Numbered from the stretch's first letter, positions 1-11,593 are shown. The stretch is 64,000 bases of DNA from Sedimentisphaerales bacterium (GCA_016931715.1 JAFGEF010000102.1:1-64000), one strand, 5' to 3'. Notes: a model not told the origin generated them from the letters alone. Translations and numbers: made by a program.

Positions 1-148
1 GCTTGTCTTCCATTAGTTTCGCCTAATTAGTTTTTCTACAAACGTTTGCTACTAATATAACAAGTTGAATACGTGTTTGGGTTTATATAAATATGAATTT
101 TTTGCTTTTTTCTATGACAAAGTGAAAAATACCATATAATTAAATAAA

Positions 149-580
149 ATGAAGACTCAAGAAAACACAAACTCTAAAGCTATGAAAACGGCTCTGATTG
201 CACCGTGCGGGATGAATTGCAGGCTTTGTATTGGTTATATAAGGGAGAAAAATACATGTCCGGGCTGCTTGTTAATTGATCCGTATAAGACTAAAACGCG
301 CACTGGCTGCATAATAAGGATGTGCGAAAAGAGAAAACAACTCAAATCCGGATTCTGTTACGAGTGTGATAAATTCCCATGCACGAGGATGAAAAATCTG
401 GACAAGCGGTACAGGACAAAATATTCCATGAGTATGATTGAGAACCAGGAATATATAAAAGAACATGGAATAAGAAAATTCATCCAAAAAGAAAAGAAAA
501 AATGGTCCTGTCCCAACTGCGGCCAATTCCTATCCGTCCACCGCGACAATTGCCCATCCTGCGACCACAAATGGCGTTGA
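149..580 (+). CDS. DUF3795-family cysteine-rich protein
   Basis: A 143-residue cysteine-rich protein. The N-terminal stretch APCGMNCRLCIGY, followed by CPGC and later Cys pairs (CYECDKFPC), is the pattern of the DUF3795 family, presumed small metal-binding proteins of unknown function. A second zinc-ribbon-like part at the C-terminus (about residues 120-140, CPNCG then CPSCDHKW) is an addition to the core domain. There is no good ribosome binding site at 149; an in-frame ATG at 182, just before the conserved TALIAPCG, could be the real start. The gene stands alone and converges on the TRAP operon. The family call is from motif recognition; no function is claimed. Confidence 0.75.
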   Translation: MKTQENTNSKAMKTALIAPCGMNCRLCIGYIREKNTCPGCLLIDPYKTKTRTGCIIRMCEKRKQLKSGFCYECDKFPCTRMKNLDKRYRTKYSMSMIENQEYIKEHGIRKFIQKEKKKWSCPNCGQFLSVHRDNCPSCDHKWR

Positions 581-615
581 ACAATTTCCTGAAATATCTG
601 ACTTGCGGAAAAGTT

Positions 616-1956
616 TTACATTAGTCCCAGCAACTGCGGGATAATCAGTGACAATTGCGGGATATACGTAATGAGCAATAAGGCGGCTACCATCGCTATG
701 AAAAACGGTATCATGGAAGGAAGCACTTTCGAAATAGTTGTTTCGCCTACGCCGCAGGCGACAAACAGACATGTCCCCACAGGCGGCGTGCAAATCCCGA
801 TGCAGAGATTGGTAATCATAATTATGCCGAAATGAATCTTCTCCATTCCAAGCTCCATCATAACCGGCAGAAAAATAGGAGTAAAAATCAGGACAGCCGG
901 AGTCATATCCATAAATAATCCGACAAACAAGAGCACCGCATTGATAATTAACAAGATGACTATTTTGCTGCTCGAAAGTGCAATCAAAGCATTACTAACA
1001 GTTTGAGGTATATTTTCAATCGTCATTACCCATGACATTGCAATTGAAGCGCCAATCAGGAGCATAACAACGGAAGTTGTAATTCCCGCCTGGAGCAAAA
1101 TTCCGGGTATTTCCCTGATTTTAATTTCCCTATATACAATAACAGACAGGAAAAACGCATATAGCACAGCAACTGCGGCTGCTTCTGTCGCCGTAAAAAC
1201 TCCACCGAAGATACCGCCCATTACTATTACGATCAGTAGCAGGCTGAGAAACGCACCTTTAAATGCTTTAAGCATCTGCAAAAAGGTAGCTTTATCACCG
1301 GTACCGTAATGCCGTTTTTTACTGATAATTCCTGCAACTATCATAAGAAACAGACCCGTAACTATTCCCGGCAGGATACCCGCCATGAACATAGCGATAA
1401 TAGAAACTCCGGAACCTGCAATAAGCGCGTAAACAATCATGATATTGCTCGGAGGGATTAAAAGTCCGGTCGTAGCGGCGGTAGTTGTTACCGCGACATT
1501 AAAATTTTTATCGTAGCCTTTTCTGTTCATTTCTGGAATCATGCAGCCCCCGACTCCGGAAACTGCGGCGATAGACGAACCTGAAAGCGCCCCGAAAAAC
1601 ATGCAGGTCAAAATGTTGATGTATGCCAGACCACCGGTGAATCGGCCAACCAAAGTGCTTGCGAAATCAATAAGCCTTCTCGCAATGCCGCCCCGAGCCA
1701 TGAATAAACCGGCCAAAACAAAAAATGGTATCGCAAGAAGCGAAAAAGAATCTATGCCGGTAGCCATTTCAAGCGCGACAATATCCGAAGAGCTGCTGAC
1801 AGCGCTGATTATAGAAGCTCCTTTTGCCGGACCAAGAGCGTATAAGCATGTTATAAACGCTGAAAGACCGATACTTACAGCAACCGGTACATTAATAGCA
1901 AGAAATATTATGAAACTAACCGTCAGAATAATTACCGATATTGTTGATGTTTCCAT
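616..1956 (-). CDS. dctM: TRAP transporter large permease (DctM)
   Basis: A 446-residue, very hydrophobic protein with about 12 predicted membrane segments. It matches the DctM large permease of tripartite ATP-independent periplasmic transporters in length and in motifs such as GLLIPPSNIMI and the GGIFGGVFTATEAAAVAVLYA stretch (about residues 245-265). It would form the ion-driven channel moving an organic acid, or a related substrate, that the binding protein delivers. It is the last gene of a dctP-dctQ-dctM operon and begins 15 bases after the small permease ends. The substrate cannot be told from sequence. The subunit identity is well supported. Confidence 0.93.
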   Translation of the reverse strand: METSTISVIILTVSFIIFLAINVPVAVSIGLSAFITCLYALGPAKGASIISAVSSSSDIVALEMATGIDSFSLLAIPFFVLAGLFMARGGIARRLIDFASTLVGRFTGGLAYINILTCMFFGALSGSSIAAVSGVGGCMIPEMNRKGYDKNFNVAVTTTAATTGLLIPPSNIMIVYALIAGSGVSIIAMFMAGILPGIVTGLFLMIVAGIISKKRHYGTGDKATFLQMLKAFKGAFLSLLLIVIVMGGIFGGVFTATEAAAVAVLYAFFLSVIVYREIKIREIPGILLQAGITTSVVMLLIGASIAMSWVMTIENIPQTVSNALIALSSSKIVILLIINAVLLFVGLFMDMTPAVLIFTPIFLPVMMELGMEKIHFGIIMITNLCIGICTPPVGTCLFVACGVGETTISKVLPSMIPFFIAMVAALLLITYIPQLSLIIPQLLGLM

Positions 1957-1971
1957 GTTAAAGATGACCTT

Positions 1972-2478
1972 TTATTCGTTATTGGATTTATTTAAAAGAT
2001 AAGCAGCATTTTTTATAATGGTTTCAATGGAGAAAATCAATATGAAAAAGCCGCTTATCGGCACAGCAAGATAAACATAACCCACATTTAATTGCATAGC
2101 CGGAGAAATCTGGGCTAACTGAAATGTTAATACCGCAAGCCTGGTTCCACCGTATATCATCGCAAGAGAAGCAAAAAAAGCTACGAGCATATACACAATA
2201 ATTTGTCCGATTACCTGCTTTCTTTTACTTAATTTACCTACAAAATAATCCACTCCGAGGTGACTGCCCCTGATAAAACCAATTGCGGCGCCAAGAAGCG
2301 AGACCCATATAAGAAGCATTGTCGCAAGCTCTTCGGTCCAGGGGCTCTGGTTATGCAATACATAGCGGGAAAAAACACCCCACAGGACGTCAATAACAAG
2401 AAAACCCATAACCAGGATTACAGTTATTTCAAGCATTTTAATGAGCAATCTATTGAACTTTTGTATAAGGCTGAGCAT
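1972..2478 (-). CDS. dctQ: TRAP transporter small permease (DctQ)
   Basis: A 168-residue protein with four predicted membrane helices. The family hallmark NQSPWTEELATMLLIWVSLLGAA-type segment lies at about residues 43-65. DctQ pairs with the large permease in the inner membrane and is needed for substrate transfer from the periplasmic binding protein. It sits between dctP and dctM on the minus strand with gaps of 35 and 15 bases, so the three genes are almost certainly co-transcribed. The length is typical for the family. Confidence 0.92.
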   Translation of the reverse strand: MLSLIQKFNRLLIKMLEITVILVMGFLVIDVLWGVFSRYVLHNQSPWTEELATMLLIWVSLLGAAIGFIRGSHLGVDYFVGKLSKRKQVIGQIIVYMLVAFFASLAMIYGGTRLAVLTFQLAQISPAMQLNVGYVYLAVPISGFFILIFSIETIIKNAAYLLNKSNNE

Positions 2479-2513
2479 TCCGATTCCTTATTAATTAAAC
2501 TTTAAAAATAATT

Positions 2514-3497
2514 CTACTGAACCTGTTCGATTTCCCTGATAAGTTCGCCTACCTCTGTCCCTGTATAGGATTCAAACATCGCTTTGACTTTCTCACGGAA
2601 AGGCGCCTTATCAGGATTATATATTTTTACACCCTTTTCCTGCACCATTTTTAACGCGTAGTCGCTGTCTTCTTTCCATATTTTCTTTTGAAATTCTACG
2701 GACTCATCCGCCGCTTCCTGAACCATTTGCTGTACTTCCGGAGACAGCCGTTTCCATGTTTTCGTGCCTATAAGTACAATATCCGGAACCATTGTGTGCT
2801 CATCGAGGCTGTAATATTTACATACTTCGAAATGGCTTGAGCGATAGAAACTTGGAGGATTGTTTTCGGCGCCGTCAACAACACCCTGCTGCAATGAAGT
2901 ATAAAGCTCACCCCACGAAATGGAAACAGACGATGCACCCAGCATTTTCATCATCTGCATTGCAGTGTTGCTTGCCAGCACTCTAATTTTCATGCCTTTC
3001 AAATCATCCGGGCTTGAAATCATTTTGTCTTTTGTGTAAAAACTCCTGCTCCCGGCGTCATAATAGCAAAGACCTCTAAGTTTTTTGCTCTCACCTGCCA
3101 GTAAAAGTCTTTTTCCTATGGGACCTTCCAATACATTCCAAAAATGCGCCTCACTCCTAAACAGATACGGCTGGCTGAAAATACAATAGATAGGTATAAA
3201 ACTCTCCAGAGGTGAAGTCGATACCTTTGTCATATCGAGTGCGCCCATTTGAAGCTGCTTAACAAGCTCACTTTCCGAACCCAACTGTTCGCCAGGGTAT
3301 ATTTCCAGTAATATTTTTCCGCCCGATTTTTCTTTGAGCCTTTCCTGCATATATACAAGAGCTTTATGAACAGGATGCCCCACATCGAGTGCGTGCCCCA
3401 TTTTCAGCTTGATAATACCGCTGCTTTTTTTATCACAACCGGGCAAGTTTAAAACAAGAAGTGTTAATACAATGAAAACAACATATTTATGTTTCAT
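2514..3497 (-). CDS. dctP: TRAP transporter solute-binding lipoprotein (DctP)
   Basis: The solute-binding subunit of the TRAP system, about 327 residues. The open frame extends upstream, but I choose the ATG at 3497. It has a GGAG site eight bases upstream and gives a clean lipoprotein signal (MKHKYVVFIVLTLLVLNLPGC, Cys at residue 21). The protein would therefore be tethered to a membrane. The body has DctP-family features: GHALDVGHPVHKAL near the N-terminus, and GMKIRVLASNTAMQMMKMLG with VDGAENN in the ligand domain. The conserved Arg that usually contacts a substrate carboxylate is present in MKIRV. The first gene of the operon; substrate unknown. Confidence 0.92.
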   Translation of the reverse strand: MKHKYVVFIVLTLLVLNLPGCDKKSSGIIKLKMGHALDVGHPVHKALVYMQERLKEKSGGKILLEIYPGEQLGSESELVKQLQMGALDMTKVSTSPLESFIPIYCIFSQPYLFRSEAHFWNVLEGPIGKRLLLAGESKKLRGLCYYDAGSRSFYTKDKMISSPDDLKGMKIRVLASNTAMQMMKMLGASSVSISWGELYTSLQQGVVDGAENNPPSFYRSSHFEVCKYYSLDEHTMVPDIVLIGTKTWKRLSPEVQQMVQEAADESVEFQKKIWKEDSDYALKMVQEKGVKIYNPDKAPFREKVKAMFESYTGTEVGELIREIEQVQ

Positions 3498-3583
3498 TAC
3501 TGGCTCCAAATTATAAAAACGATACAAATCAGTTTTTAGATTTAGAAATAATAACAAAAAACACAGAATTGTAAAATGAAAAT

Positions 3584-3618
3584 AAAAAAACCCCGCAGCG
3601 AATCCGTTCACTACGGGG
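3584..3618 (-). terminator. Rho-independent terminator after the TPR lipoprotein gene
   Basis: On the minus strand CCCCGTAG (3618-3611) pairs with CTGCGGGG (3598-3591), nearly perfectly, and is followed by a run of seven T. It lies about 70 bases beyond the end of the TPR gene and upstream of dctP. It should stop transcription from the TPR gene and insulate the TRAP operon. Confidence 0.85.
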
Positions 3619-3687
3619 CAATGAAAAAATCCATGTTAAAACCATATACTCAAATCAGCTAATTAGCCATGTTAAGCATGTAAGAAA

Positions 3688-4380
3688 TTATTTTTCTGCC
3701 TGCTCAGTTTTTGGCGGCTTTCCCTCATAAACTACAGGGACACCAAGCTTTCCTAATTCACGGGACACATCATGCTGATTTCTGTCGAGATTAAAACTGT
3801 TCTCGAAACATTCTCTTGCCTTGTCTTTATCATTCTTGCTAAGGTAATAATAGCCGAGATATTTATGAACTTCAGCCGACTTCGGGGCGAGGTCAAACGC
3901 CTTTTGAAAACACTCCAGAGCATAAGTATCAAGTCCCTGCTGCTGAAATTCACGTCCAAGCTCGACAAGCGCACTTGGCTTTTTACCCGCCAGATTCGAA
4001 TAATTTTCAAAATAATGCTGAGCTTTAAGTTTATCGCCGCGATCAATAAAGAGTTTTACTATTCCCGCCTGAGCCGGCATATAAACAGGACCGTATGTAA
4101 GAGCGTTGTTATAATAGAACTCCGCATCATCCCATGCTCTATCTGCATGATACAATTGAGCTAAAAGAAAATGGGTCGTCGGATCGTCATACTTTACCTT
4201 CTCCAGCCTCCTCTTCAATTCGACTTTTTTCTGTTCAGAAGATACATTATCAGCAAAAGTGCCGCTCGGCCGGCTGACACAACCAGACAGGATAATTACT
4301 AAAGAAAATACAAAAATATATATAGTCCAAAAGCTCAAACATTTTTTTGCTAACTTACTGCTTTCGACTTCGCCCGCCAT
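3688..4380 (-). CDS. TPR-repeat lipoprotein
   Basis: A lipoprotein of about 230 residues. The frame is open from a TTG at 4443, but the ATG at 4380 has a strong GGAGG five bases upstream and leads to a hydrophobic segment ending in the lipobox ILSGC, so I start there. After the signal come at least three tetratricopeptide-like repeats: ALTYGPVYMPAQAGIVKLF, YALECFQKAFDLAPKSAEVH, then KARECFENSFNLD. TPR lipoproteins usually scaffold envelope or polysaccharide-export complexes, but nothing nearby names a partner. It has its own downstream terminator and seems monocistronic. Confidence 0.8.
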   Translation of the reverse strand: MAGEVESSKLAKKCLSFWTIYIFVFSLVIILSGCVSRPSGTFADNVSSEQKKVELKRRLEKVKYDDPTTHFLLAQLYHADRAWDDAEFYYNNALTYGPVYMPAQAGIVKLFIDRGDKLKAQHYFENYSNLAGKKPSALVELGREFQQQGLDTYALECFQKAFDLAPKSAEVHKYLGYYYLSKNDKDKARECFENSFNLDRNQHDVSRELGKLGVPVVYEGKPPKTEQAEK

Positions 4381-4543
4381 TCGGACCTCCCTGGAGTAAA
4401 CCTCACAACGACATTCAACATTATTCCAATTTTGGTCACTCAATCATTTAATGTTTTTGATTTTCTCATGCTTACAGAATCTTTGCAAGAAAAATTTTAA
4501 CAAATAAAATAAAAATCAAAATTTTCTTTAATTTTTTTTAAAT

Positions 4544-4577
4544 AAAAATTCTACGCAAAGGGAAAAATAGAATTTTT
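4544..4577. promoter_or_regulatory. 10-bp inverted repeat upstream of an ECF sigma operon
   Basis: AAAAATTCTA (4544-4553) and TAGAATTTTT (4568-4577) are perfect complements with a 14-base loop, in the intergenic region between divergent genes. It lies about 95 bases before the sigma start. It could be an operator, or simply a weak AT-rich hairpin. I could not recognise the operon's promoter. Confidence 0.35.
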
Positions 4578-4670
4578 TATACCAAACAAAAATTTTTTGT
4601 AATAAAATAAACGTCTCATTCGACTATTATTGCAAAGGCAATTGCTAAAAGGACTCAAAAGGAGATTCGC

Positions 4671-5201
4671 TTGCAAGTGATTGACTGGCAAATAATTATT
4701 GAAAAACACGGTGCTATAGTATGGCAGACTGCGTACAGGCTGCTTGGCAATTACGCAGATGCCAGCGACTGTTTTCAGGAAACATTTATCAGCGCTCTGA
4801 AGGTCTGTCGGCGTCAGCATGTTAAAAATTTTCCGGCTCTTTTAGCTCGTCTTGCAACCACGCGGGCGATAGACCAGCTTCGCATACGTTTCCGTTTGGA
4901 GTCGAACAATTCGGTAACTGATTACGGACAAGATGCTTCAAATAATAATCCGGACCCTGCTAACTATGCCCAGAATCAGGAGTTAGCAACGAGAATGCAA
5001 AAAGAGCTTGCTCAATTGCCTTTATTGGAAGCGCAGGTTTTTTGCCTGCGATACTTAAACGATATGAGCTATAGTCGAATAGCAAAAGAGCTTGATATTA
5101 AAACAAACGCAGTAGGCGTGCTGCTGTACCGCGCCAAAGAGAAACTGCGAAAATCACTTGCAACTTTACAGAATCAGCAGAAAAATGAGGTTGTGCTATG
5201 A
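4671..5201 (+). CDS. ECF-type RNA polymerase sigma factor
   Basis: A 176-residue extracytoplasmic-function sigma factor. Region 2 is visible at about residues 20-75 (AYRLLGNYADASDCFQETFI, then RLATTRAIDQLR). Region 4 (about 105-160) has LPLLEAQVFCLRYLNDMSY and an HTH with YRAKEKLR. The start is a TTG with AAGGAG seven to eight bases upstream; no ATG fits as well. Its end overlaps the next gene by four bases (ATGA), the usual sigma/anti-sigma coupling. It has the same length and arrangement as the sigma gene at 26871-27401. Confidence 0.9.
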   Translation: MQVIDWQIIIEKHGAIVWQTAYRLLGNYADASDCFQETFISALKVCRRQHVKNFPALLARLATTRAIDQLRIRFRLESNNSVTDYGQDASNNNPDPANYAQNQELATRMQKELAQLPLLEAQVFCLRYLNDMSYSRIAKELDIKTNAVGVLLYRAKEKLRKSLATLQNQQKNEVVL

Positions 5202-5884
5202 AAGATAAAGATGATACCTTAAAAAAAGCGGTCGATACACTAAAGCAGGAACAGATTCCCGCCGGGCCGCCGAAGGATTTGACTGAAACAACTTTGGAAA
5301 AGCTCAATCAGGCTTCCAGCCTATTGCCCGAAGAGCATTATAACAGGCAAGTTGTTTCCAATAAAAGGTTTATAATAAGCAATTTATTCAGAATAGCTGC
5401 CGCCGTTATTTTATCGATTTCTATCGGTTACGCAGCGGGAAGAATATCAGCGTCTAAATCTCCTGATATGGAACAAATTCGCTCTGAACTGGAACCTGCT
5501 ATCCGGGAAAAACTGCTTGAAGACGTTCAGCTTGAACTTGCAAATAACTATGTCGTTTTAAGAGAAGAACTTACAGAACAATACCAGCAAAATTTACGTC
5601 TTGCGGCCCTCGAAATCTTAAACACTTCCGGCACAATCACAAACCAGCTCATTGAAGAACTGATATATGCCATTGCCACTGCGCAACACCAGAACAGGCA
5701 ATGGGTTGCGGCCGCTTTGGAACAAACTGAACTGAACCGGCTGCAGGATAAAACCCAGTTAGGAAGCGCATTAGTAAATTTTGCTGAAAAAACAGGGCAG
5801 GATATGGCTTTAATTGCGAATTTCCTAACAAATACGAATATAGAAAATCCGAATCCAAACGAACTTGAAAATTCCAATAACTAA
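5198..5884 (+). CDS. Putative anti-sigma factor, single membrane helix
   Basis: A 228-residue protein translationally coupled to the sigma gene. It has a cytoplasmic N-terminal part of about 57 residues, one membrane helix at about 58-82 (AAAVILSISIGYAAGRI) and an outer part rich in Glu, Gln and Leu that looks coiled-coil (about 90-150). No HxxxCxxC zinc motif is present, so it is not a classical zinc anti-sigma. The role is inferred from operon position and topology rather than from a recognised domain. The C-terminal tail is Asn-rich. The next gene starts 17 bases later. Confidence 0.65.
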   Translation: MKDKDDTLKKAVDTLKQEQIPAGPPKDLTETTLEKLNQASSLLPEEHYNRQVVSNKRFIISNLFRIAAAVILSISIGYAAGRISASKSPDMEQIRSELEPAIREKLLEDVQLELANNYVVLREELTEQYQQNLRLAALEILNTSGTITNQLIEELIYAIATAQHQNRQWVAAALEQTELNRLQDKTQLGSALVNFAEKTGQDMALIANFLTNTNIENPNPNELENSNN

Positions 5885-5901
5885 AATTCAAGGAGAAAAA
5901 C

Positions 5902-7251
5902 ATGAAAACTCTAATCAAAAGAATCACAATAACTACTGTATTAATTCTAACACTTTCCGGCTTATCATTTGCCAGCGATTTTCCTACTACAACGACAACT
6001 ACACCATCAGGTAGAACAGCAACGACAGGTATTATCGACTATCCGGTTCGGGCACGGAGAGGACGGACAACTGTTGTGCAAAGTATTCCTGAGCGCCCTG
6101 TAAAACTTCCAGATGAGACTGACGAAGCCTTTAATAACAGAATGCGCTTATGGGAAGTAGAAATAAGACGCTTAACCACCTCTGACTCCAATCGTACCAC
6201 AGACGCTGCACTTCCTGAACGCCCAGGAAGGCGTGCTAACGAATCGGATGCCGCCTATCAAAACAGACTTCGTGAATGGGACACAGAAGTAAGAAAAATA
6301 GCCTCAACTCAGTCAGAGGCCGAAAGGCTGAAACAGGTATTAGAAACATTAAAAGGGTCGTATGGAGCGGGAGCATATGGAGTGCCGTTTATCGGTGCTG
6401 CAACTGTTTCTGACACTTCTCTCATAATTCCAACAGAAGAAATGAAAACCGAAGATATTCTGGCGATAAATGAAGATATAAATGTAATGTCGCAGATCGT
6501 TAATAATGAATTAATAAAGAATGGATTAATTGTGCCTTTATCTTTTGGCAGCGGCTACGGCAGCATCTACGGCGGCTATGGCGGCGGATACGGTGGGTAT
6601 GGTGCTGTGATAAATACAGGACTTACAGGTAATAATACAAAAAGCATGTATTTGCAGGGCTATGGTGCGTTATTCTTAATTAAAGTGGATATTCCTCTAT
6701 CGGCTCCTCCCTACGAAAAGCAGGAAGAACAACAAGATGAAGACAATCAAGCCAGCAAGGGAAATATTGATTCTGTATGGGAGCAAACAAGACAGCAGCT
6801 TTATAAGAGCCAAGATTCATCAGCCAATCCAATCATATATACTAATGTTATGCCGCAAAAATATAATGCCCAAAAGGTTCAAAATCTCAAGACTGCTCTA
6901 ATTCAAGCTCTCAAACATGCGTCAAACATAAGGTCGTTACAACAAGATGAATCAGTAATTTTAAGAATTACGGGAGGTCTTCCTGGAAGAATAATAAGCA
7001 CACAAATGCGTGAGGATCAATCATTTATTACTTACGAGTCTGAAGGTGTTCAACAAACGATTACTGCATCAACGAAAGATTATCCAGCTTTTCTAAGGTC
7101 ACTTTCTGTGCCGACAGTTCTTGTTATTCGCGTAAAAAAATCTGATATTGATTCTTTTACTAATGGAGAGCTGGATTTTGATAAATTCCGTGAGAAAGTG
7201 CATATTTTCAGCTATCCTGTATTGAGTGGAAATTCTGAAACAATCAGGTAA
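5902..7251 (+). CDS. Secreted protein of unknown function, sigma-operon third gene
   Basis: A 449-residue exported protein with an AAGGAG site before its ATG and a clear signal peptide ending near SGLSFASD. Residues about 55-135 hold two copies of a roughly 36-residue unit of the form PERP...DE-AF-NRM-LWE-E-RR (second copy PERPGRRANESDAAYQNRL). A Gly/Tyr-rich stretch lies at about 215-232, followed by a charged segment and a C-terminal globular part. I recognise no family. As the third gene of a sigma/anti-sigma operon it may be the regulated product or a sensor partner. It is followed by a hairpin at 7267-7307. Confidence 0.6.
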   Translation: MKTLIKRITITTVLILTLSGLSFASDFPTTTTTTPSGRTATTGIIDYPVRARRGRTTVVQSIPERPVKLPDETDEAFNNRMRLWEVEIRRLTTSDSNRTTDAALPERPGRRANESDAAYQNRLREWDTEVRKIASTQSEAERLKQVLETLKGSYGAGAYGVPFIGAATVSDTSLIIPTEEMKTEDILAINEDINVMSQIVNNELIKNGLIVPLSFGSGYGSIYGGYGGGYGGYGAVINTGLTGNNTKSMYLQGYGALFLIKVDIPLSAPPYEKQEEQQDEDNQASKGNIDSVWEQTRQQLYKSQDSSANPIIYTNVMPQKYNAQKVQNLKTALIQALKHASNIRSLQQDESVILRITGGLPGRIISTQMREDQSFITYESEGVQQTITASTKDYPAFLRSLSVPTVLVIRVKKSDIDSFTNGELDFDKFREKVHIFSYPVLSGNSETIR

Positions 7252-7266
7252 TATTGCGACTTTAAA

Positions 7267-7307
7267 TCGGACAAGTCAGACTCGTCGGACACGTCTGATT
7301 TGTCCGA
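7267..7307. terminator. Hairpin between convergent genes
   Basis: TCGGACAAGTCAGA (7267-7280) and TCTGATTTGTCCGA (7294-7307) pair over 14 bases with one G-U type mismatch. The whole is bounded by TTTAAA on each side. It lies exactly between the convergent ends of the secreted-protein gene and gyrB. There is no long T run, so intrinsic termination is likely but not certain; it could serve both strands. Confidence 0.6.
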
Positions 7308-7313
7308 CGATCT

Positions 7314-9827
<2,514 letters not shown>

Positions 9828-10166
9828 TCAAAGAAGTTTTATTTTCGTCAACCTTGCTCCGGGACACTCTTTCTGGAGTTCTTTAAGAATTGCCGGGCTG
9901 CATAAATGCAATTCATATTTATGCGAAGGCGAATCGACCTTTACAGACAGGCTTCCGCCGGAAATATCTACAATTTCACAATGACTGCTAAGCTCCTCCG
10001 GAAGAACCTGCTCCCAGACCTCAACTAAATCTCCATATTTTTTCTGCTGCGGCAACACCTGCCCGGCAATAAACTGCTCGGCAGCCTGCCCGATTTTGAC
10101 AAACCTGTCATATCTTTTTATTTGCCTGCCTTTTACAGCCTGCTCTATTCTCTCGATTTCTTCCAT
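9828..10166 (-). CDS. DUF721 (DciA-like) protein
   Basis: A 112-residue protein. The central VWEQVLPEELSSHCEIVDISGGSL-type stretch (about residues 50-73) and the tail ending CPGARLTKIKLL are typical of DUF721. This family includes DciA, the ancestral loader of the replicative helicase. The position between dnaN and gyrB fits a replication role; in many bacteria DUF721 genes sit in the same cluster. The N-terminus is basic (VKGRQIKRYDRFVKIGQ). The family call is good; helicase loading in this organism is inference. Confidence 0.8.
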   Translation of the reverse strand: MEEIERIEQAVKGRQIKRYDRFVKIGQAAEQFIAGQVLPQQKKYGDLVEVWEQVLPEELSSHCEIVDISGGSLSVKVDSPSHKYELHLCSPAILKELQKECPGARLTKIKLL

Positions 10167-10198
10167 AAAATTCGGGAAAACGTCAAAAATAATTCACT

Positions 10199-11305
10199 CT
10201 AACCTAAATTTATCGGCATAAGGACATATAATAAATCAGTCCCGCTTTTAATCAGTCCCGGCCTGTCAGACTGACCCAATTCCATCTCAAAATCAGGGGT
10301 TTTAATAACACGCAGCACATCAATTAAAAACTGCGGATTAAACCCGATTTCAATCGGCTCACCTTTATAATCTATCACCATCTCAATCTGTGCGTCACCT
10401 GTTTCAGGCGCTCTGCCGGAGAAAATAAGCCTGTCCTTTTGCACAGAAAGCTTAATGCTGCGGGATTCGTCGCTCGTTAGCAGCGAAGCCCTGCGCACGG
10501 CGCTGTGAACAGCCTCAGTCGATAAGGTCAATTTCTTTTCATAATCAGTCGGAATAATATCCTCATATTTCGGGAAATTACCTTCGACAAGATTCGAGCT
10601 TATTACAACATTAGCACAGCTTATCAAAATTTGATTATCGACCGGCTTTGCTGAAACAACATCTTTTTCACTGCTTCCGATTTTATCAAGCAGCCCCATG
10701 GCTTTCGCGGGAACTATAATAGTGATTGGTCCTTCTTCCTTTTTCGGCGCCGAAGTTAAACTTACCTTGCTTCTTGCCAGTCTGCGCCCATCGGTAGCAA
10801 CCAGGAACATCTTTTTATCCTTAATTTCCCACAATACGCCATTTATGGCATACCTGCTGCTTTCCTTGGCTGTCGCAAAAAGGCATTGCTGAATCCCTGC
10901 CTGAAGATTGACTAAAGGAACTTTTATATCAGCAGAGCCATCAAAGTCCGGAACTTTCGGATACTGGCCCGGCTCATGGCCATAAATTGTAAAATGACTG
11001 TCCGCACCCTTTACCTGGCATGTTCCCTCTGACGATTCAAGAGAAAGCACGTCATCCAGACTTTCGCGTACAACCGCCAGGAGCCTGTCGGCAGGAACTA
11101 CTGCTTCGCCCGGCTCTTCGATTTGAACTTCGGAAATCAGATAATTTATGCCAACTTCAAGGTCGGTTGCGCAGATTCGCACTTCCTTTTCGTCTGCGAT
11201 AATTTGAACACAGCGCAATATCGGTTTTGGTGTCCGGCTTGGTACTATCGACGATACAAGACCTAAAGCTTCTGCAAGGGCACTTCTGTTAAAGTTTACC
11301 TTCAT
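10199..11305 (-). CDS. dnaN: DNA polymerase III sliding clamp (beta)
   Basis: A beta clamp of about 368 residues with the three-domain pattern of DnaN: MKVNFNRSALAEAL at the start, SRYAINGVLWE and ATDGRRLA in the middle, and the C-terminal MPINLG (usual form MPMRL) that closes the fold. The frame is open further upstream, but the ATG at 11305 has AGAGGT upstream and begins at the conserved N-terminus, so the extra 22 residues are excluded. The gene leads the minus-strand dnaN-DUF721-gyrB cluster. dnaA, its usual upstream neighbour, is absent; a divergent secreted-protein gene is there instead. Confidence 0.95.
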   Translation of the reverse strand: MKVNFNRSALAEALGLVSSIVPSRTPKPILRCVQIIADEKEVRICATDLEVGINYLISEVQIEEPGEAVVPADRLLAVVRESLDDVLSLESSEGTCQVKGADSHFTIYGHEPGQYPKVPDFDGSADIKVPLVNLQAGIQQCLFATAKESSRYAINGVLWEIKDKKMFLVATDGRRLARSKVSLTSAPKKEEGPITIIVPAKAMGLLDKIGSSEKDVVSAKPVDNQILISCANVVISSNLVEGNFPKYEDIIPTDYEKKLTLSTEAVHSAVRRASLLTSDESRSIKLSVQKDRLIFSGRAPETGDAQIEMVIDYKGEPIEIGFNPQFLIDVLRVIKTPDFEMELGQSDRPGLIKSGTDLLYVLMPINLG

Positions 11306-11593
11306 AATAAACCTCTGAATGTATTTGTCAAAAAGGTTAAAAAACAATTTTCCACACGAAAAATCAAACATAGTAATCTACACTAAAATCTGCAACTTAA
11401 CAACTCTTTTTTTACAAAAACCAGCCTTGTTTAAGGTATAGTTCAATAAATTTTCCGAAGCGGCGAAAAAAAAGAATTTTTTTCAAAAAAAGTGTAACTT
11501 TTTCGAGTTTTTGACGTCTTAACTATACAGATAGGGTGTTTCTACCCTTAATTCGAGATGATTTATTGAAATAACGTTGAAAGGTGATTTAAA
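11306..11593. other. AT-rich, palindrome-rich region upstream of dnaN
   Basis: This 288-base stretch between divergent genes is very AT-rich with A and T runs. It holds one DnaA-box-like 9-mer TTTTCCACA (11348-11356). Two nested inverted pairs are present: GTATAGTT (11436-11443) with AACTATAC (11521-11528), and TTCAATAAAT (11442-11451) with ATTTATTGAA (11561-11570). A small AGGGT/ACCCT hairpin lies near 11533-11548. It may hold the dnaN promoter or a replication-origin remnant. One DnaA-like box is too few to call oriC. Confidence 0.35.

Noticed and set aside
1541-2002. Plus-strand open frame across the dctM start
   Set aside because: It is a shadow of dctM; no ribosome binding site and no family resemblance.
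11348-11356. Calling oriC from a DnaA box
   Set aside because: Only one 9-mer fits; a functional origin normally has several clustered boxes.
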